From Uranotaenia lowii (taxonomy: Eukaryota > Arthropoda > Insecta > Diptera > Culicidae), in assembly GCF_029784155.1 (NCBI RefSeq), contig NC_073692.1:15543752-15607751 (forward strand): DNA of 64,000 nucleotides, written 5' to 3'. Shown here piece by piece: positions 59,493 to 64,000 of this stretch. Position 1 is the first letter of the stretch. Each line of letters opens with the position of its first letter. The position numbers were made by a program, and so were the translations under genes. The notes beneath the pieces are model-generated. The model had not been told where the DNA came from. It saw nothing but the letters and a program-made list of their open reading frames with translations, and did no database searches.

Positions 59493-61617
59493 ATAAAAGT
59501 GAATTTTCAAATATCATCCTTTACATTATTAGTTCACCACATACCCGACACCATGGCTTCGTGCGAGCTGTTATGAACTGAATGTATTGGTTCATAAGTT
59601 TGTGTGATTTGGCAAACGAGTCAATTAGGTACTTTCTTAATCGTTTCAAAATTCATATCAGTTTTAGTGTTATGAATCTTTGACAGATATTCCACACTCG
59701 TGTATAACCTTCCAAAGCCGTTCGCAAATATCCGTTTCGGGGAAATTTGAGTTGTAGTTTGATTTCGTTTTCCTGGCTGCAAATGTTAACCGATTTTGAT
59801 GATATTATACTCATTGTGTAGGTAATTTATTCTTATTGCTCAACATTTCGAAATAAAGTCGGTATGCTTCAGAAAGTAAAAAGTCCGAGAATCAATTTTA
59901 TTTTTAAAATACTCATAACTTCTGACAGCGTTTCTGTATTTAAGTGTTTTATTGATGTTTGAAATCGTCAAGAATCCATCTACCCGACAATGTAAAGACA
60001 TGTTGGAATCCAATGAAAGCTTCGACTGCTATCTCAGATCTTCCGATAGAAAAAAAATCTGACTTAAAAAAACGACATGCAATTTTGGCTTTGCTTAGCT
60101 GTATTTTATTTCCCAATAAACCGATTTTCAAAACTCAAATTTTAATTTTTTTTCGATAATTTGATAATTATTTTCACAGAACATACTTGGTCTGGCAAAA
60201 TTCCCAGTTCTTCAGTATATTGGAATGACGATTAAGTTGTTTGAAATGAGCGCTTCGGGTCTCATTGACCCGAACAGCTTTGGAGGGATAAACCTGCCCA
60301 GCTGTAAAGTGAATAAAAAAAAATTATTAACAAACTAAATGGTCCATCCATTACCTCTTGAAACGTAAGTTTTTTTACATTAAAGTAAAACTTACCAAAA
60401 TTTACTACGCACAGAAGAATTTAAACCCGCACACTTTTTCATAACGATTTTTATTTTATATTTGCCCTGATTCCAATAGAAAATGTTACCGATGAATATC
60501 TGCAAAATCCTAAACCTTTTCATTGTTGAAATTTCTGATTTAAAAAAAAACTGACTTCCAAGACTCTAAATATTCTAATTTTGATATTTTTTAGCTCCAA
60601 AAAGTTTTGAATCCAACATTTTGAGTTCGTAATTTTTGACTTATTATATGGAAAATAGATTTCAAGGGCTTAAAAACTCAATGTTCTTAAAATTTTTACA
60701 TATTTTCATTTCATTTTATAGTTTTCCAAATTTAAAACTTCAAAATTCGCATTTCCATGATTAAAACATTTTCTCGAGTCTAGTTCTGAATGACTTTTAA
60801 TATTAAGCATTGTCTTGAACTCAGCTTTTCTAAAAATTCCAACATTTTTTCAAACCTTATGTTTCCGATATTTTCATATTATTTTTTAAGTTTTTTTCAT
60901 CATTCCTGAACTTTAATTTTTAGAATTTGCAACTAGACAATCTTCTCAATGTTTCGAATTTCATCCTAATTTTTGGTTATTACAAATATTATCAGTAAAG
61001 TTTTTGGGATGACTTGAACTACACAAAAAATAATTAGAATTTCACTTAAACCCATTTTTGAACACGTTTTATTCCAAATTAACCATCAGCGTTGCATTTT
61101 TTACAGCACTGCTTCTATTTCAGCCGTATGTGATAGAAGTAGAGCTATTTTTGCATCACAGCATGCAAAAATAGAACACGTGTTATGAAAAAAATTGAAG
61201 GCCGAAGATCTTGAAAATGTATTTGCATGGTAAAGTTTCAAAACAAGTGTTAAAATTTCTACCATTTTTTCCTAACATCAGTGAACTTGCTCTAAGGTGA
61301 GACTTTTTTACGGGCCTACAACGTAACCGGACAACGCAAGAATCAATCACAGCAAGCGACGAAATAAAAACACCCACGAAACTCTCTGGAATGCCCTGGA
61401 GAACGTTTAATGACCCGAACTTTACTGTTTCTCACCGACATATCAGTTTTTCTAATTTTTATTTTCTAAAAGTGAACACTATGTAAATATTTGAAGAAAT
61501 ATGTGGGAATATCTCATTTTTTTCAGAAAACGAGAAAAATGGGCTAAGAAAAATGGGACTAAGAATCGATACAGCAGAAGAAGGACACTACACTACGAAT
61601 GCAAAACTCGGAATCTG
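59493..61617. other. AT-rich sequence with one strong hairpin
   Basis: No gene recognised. TTCGGGTCTCATTGACCCGAA (60254-60274) forms a perfect 8-bp-arm hairpin; TGACCCGAA recurs near 61412. The 66-codon frame at 59959-60159 has no known domain. Confidence 0.4.
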
Positions 61618-61624
61618 CCGCTAA

Positions 61625-62686
61625 CCAAAGAATATTTAAAGAAGGTAGTGCTAAGGTAGCCCTGCCTTAGTATTGGTACTGACTGTGTCGTAACAATCAC
61701 GAAAAATCTGTTTATTTACTAGGAAGTTTGCCTGTTCCGTTGATATTTTGCTGGAAATCTTCCACTTTTTAAACATGTTATTCTAGAATGATTCTTGCTT
61801 TTCAAAATCGGTACAAAAAAGGTGGGATTTTCGAGTAATTTTTATACAAAATATACCATCGAAGTTCGAAAAAATGGTGGATTTTTCCGACTCAAATTTG
61901 CAAAACTTAAAATAAGTTCGAAGTCTTTAATGAAAATGTTCAAGTCAGTGCTGTTTAAGATCCTTATTTCAATAAAGTAATCAAAACACAAACTTTAATA
62001 TAAAACCACAATCATTTATTGGCATTTTAGTAAATGGAGTTAACAATCATAAATTTATTGAAATTATTCTACAAAAGATGATGATGATGATGATGAAAAT
62101 CATGATAATCAGTTGAACACTCAATTACTACCAGCGAGACCTTCTAAAGCTGAATATTTCTTCATTTTTTCACGTTTAAGCTTCAAGACGGCATTGCATT
62201 CATTAATAAAATAAGAAAAAAAAACATAATGCAATCTTAAAAGGTAAACAAAATGTCAAAACATAGTGAAATGGAGGCATTACAACAGGCATGTCCAACT
62301 CGTTTAGGTGTGCGGGCCGCGTTAAAAAAATTTTATGACGTAGAGCGCCGCAGCCAAAATCAGTTAAATCGGTACATTCAGCTTTAGTTTATTTTGCAGT
62401 AATATTTTACATAAAAATCAGTGGTGTTTTTTGTGACAATTTAAGGCGGGGCTACGCGGGCCGCATTGACCTAGAAGGCGGGCCGCATGCGGCCCGCGAA
62501 CCCCCAGTTTGACATGCCTGCCTTACAACATTATCAAAATGAAATTGGAATTCATTTTCGATCTAAAACGTGTTTTTTCTTTGAAATTTCTGCCATTTGC
62601 ATATAAATTTTCGATACATTCGTTTTTGTGACGTCACAAAAGATCCAATATGGCTCTCGACACTACCTTATTTAAATATTCCTTGG
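61625..62686. mobile_element. 1.06-kb TIR element with 7-8-bp TSD and nested hAT MITE
   Basis: The left end CCAAAGAATATTTAAAGAAG is inverted at the right (TTATTTAAATATTCCTTGG), 22 of about 25 positions including GGTAGTG. CCGCTAA flanks both sides (61618-61624 and 62687-62693); an eighth base, C, also matches if the left end is read one base later. This is a clear target duplication. The interior has (GAT)n at about 62077-62095 and no recognisable transposase. The 235-bp hAT derivative at 62286-62520 inserted later. Superfamily unknown; an 8-bp duplication would fit hAT- or P-like elements. Confidence 0.8.
62286..62520 (-). mobile_element. 235-bp hAT-derived MITE
   Basis: Starts CAGGCATGTCCAACTCGTTT and ends CAGTTTGACATGCCTG. 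Its left portion is the reverse complement of the right end of the 1.82-kb hAT at 52971-54788, and its right portion corresponds to that element's GC-rich left end (GGGCCGCATGCGGCCCGC and GGGGCTACGCGGGCCGCATTG). It is therefore a deletion derivative of the same family in inverse orientation. Target duplication CATTACAA / CCTTACAA (62278-62285 and 62521-62528), seven of eight matching. Confidence 0.9.
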
Positions 62687-62693
62687 CCGCTAA

Positions 62694-64000
62694 CAACATT
62701 CAGGTTGTGCCCAAAGAAGAATCTTTGATTAATTTTAATAAACAAACAATCGATTACAGGGTGACAAAAATAAATAGTTTATAGGTCACCTAATCTGCCG
62801 CCTTTGGTCAAATTCTCATGATCATTGATGATGTTGAGAATAAACAGGTACAGAATTTCTAAAATTGTCTCATACTAATCTATTTTTTCGTATTATGTGT
62901 GAAATGTCGAAAAAGTAGCTACGTGCTGGCAGATTTTTATCAATCAACGTGATGGAACCTAGAATAATTGTAGCATAGCATAGCATAGCAAAGGGTGACT
63001 ACACACATCTTGCATTGGCTGATACACATGGCAAACTAATGATGAAAACCAGCAGAAGATGCCAAAATGAGAATCTGGATTCAATTCTCATTTCAAATGT
63101 TGATTTTGAAGATTAGTGTGGTACCATGATGCACACCGCGACAAGTCGATGTAATCATGGTAGGAAAAATCTGAAACAGTAAAATAACTCTTTAGGTGCA
63201 GAGAACTCATACGACCTATAAAGCTGTTTCAGATAGGAACGGGAAAAGTGCAATTGAGGGAATTCTACATGGCAAATAGGATTGATGAATGAAACATGAA
63301 ACAATCTCACCAAAGTTCCTCGTCAAGAGTGTTGAATCTTCTAACATTTTCCAATCGCAGCAATCCAATTCCCCCCCTAGCTCTGGGGACAAAATATTCA
63401 TAAGGCAATTTGTATAAGCTTGATGTCAAATTAGTTTGGCTGTTTGAGTTTATTCACAAAAACTCCACAGGATAAGGTCACTTCTCTATCACTTGCACTA
63501 AGACAACATAATCTTTCTATCCCAAATCCCAGAACCATAAAATTGATCACTTTTTCTAATAGAAGGATCCGGCACTCCGAGCGTAAATTTACAGTTAAAC
63601 ATAGCATTGAACTCGTGGGATTCAACAATACCAAATTTATACATCAATAACTTGTTTTTTTTTTAAAAACAATCACTTCAGGCCCATTGAATGAAAAACG
63701 AAATCCAAGTACCGACACGAACAACAACACCGCAATCAAGCAAGGTGCTTTTTACTCCATGAGGCAAATAAACCTCTCCGAATGACCATGTCCTCAAACG
63801 TGGAGTGCTTATCTCGGTGGCCATCCCTGCTGTGAATATCCGGCCACACATTGGTGCCACTAAATTTCAATTTATTTATGTTTATTCACTGGATTTAAAA
63901 ACGAAAATTTTTGGAATTATTATTATTAGAGCGAAAAAAAACACGTGCGGTGTCAATCAGGCATCGCCTACTTCTTCCTGATGAAGCCTAGAATAATTGT
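62694..64000. other. unassigned sequence with (TAGCA)4
   Basis: No gene recognised; frames at 63216-63860 overlap on both strands without known domains. (TAGCA)n at 62971-62990. The 14-mer CCTAGAATAATTGT at 62958-62971 recurs as the last 14 bases of the window. Confidence 0.4.

Noticed and set aside
1..64000. CRISPR array or prokaryotic operons
   Set aside because: Repeats are tandem satellites without spacers; sequence style, spliced intron signals and retroelements are eukaryotic.

Overview
The window is eukaryotic, non-coding and dominated by transposable elements and satellite DNA. The best fit is an insect, most likely a dipteran and probably a mosquito. The support is: R1-clade and CR1-like non-LTR retrotransposon remnants; a Helitron with the insect-type end; TA-flanked long-inverted-repeat elements; a hAT transposon with a short deletion derivative; and a small element with ends GGGGCC(G)TTCAAAT that I associate with culicine genomes. 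The species assignment is inference. I found no complete host protein-coding gene, no tRNA or rRNA, and no CRISPR. Most long open frames are translations of tandem repeats.

Layout, left to right. 0.9-2.0 kb is a 13-bp minisatellite; 2.0-3.8 kb is a degenerate ~60-bp repeat interrupted by a 1.24-kb DNA transposon. 6.7-9.6 kb is a damaged non-LTR cluster on the minus strand: an R1-like reverse transcriptase with a nonsense codon, abutting an internally deleted second element. 9.98-11.64 kb is a retroposed 1.66-kb sequence with a 19-bp target duplication and a poly(A) tail. 12-14.9 kb is single-copy-looking sequence with a cluster of GATA motifs. 14.9-17.2 kb and 20.8-24.8 kb are 9-bp-unit satellites (AAAAATTAC / AAAAATGAC) in opposite orientation around about 3.7 kb of mostly unique sequence. 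28.8-33.8 kb is almost exactly repeated at 39.4-47.0 kb, where the second copy carries a 2.68-kb foldback transposon absent from the first. Between the copies lie a CR1-like fragment and a 1.9-kb long-inverted-repeat element that itself contains a Helitron.

The right third is stacked insertions: a second copy of the TA-flanked long-inverted-repeat element with a nested 166-bp element (50.5-52.3 kb), a TA-flanked MITE, a degenerate hAT transposon (53.0-54.8 kb), a decayed CR1-like reverse transcriptase (55.3-56.4 kb), a 981-bp inverted-repeat element enclosing a plausible two-exon small gene (58.5-59.5 kb), and a 1.06-kb element with a nested hAT-derived MITE (61.6-62.7 kb).

The items most worth follow-up are the spliced small gene inside the TIR element, the foldback element with its filled and empty sites, and the inverted satellite blocks. 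Single-copy-looking, visibly less AT-rich islands (about 4.2-5.6, 12-14.8, 17.2-18.7, 24.9-26.7, 48-49.5 and 57.1-58 kb) may be intronic or intergenic regulatory DNA of a host gene outside the window.
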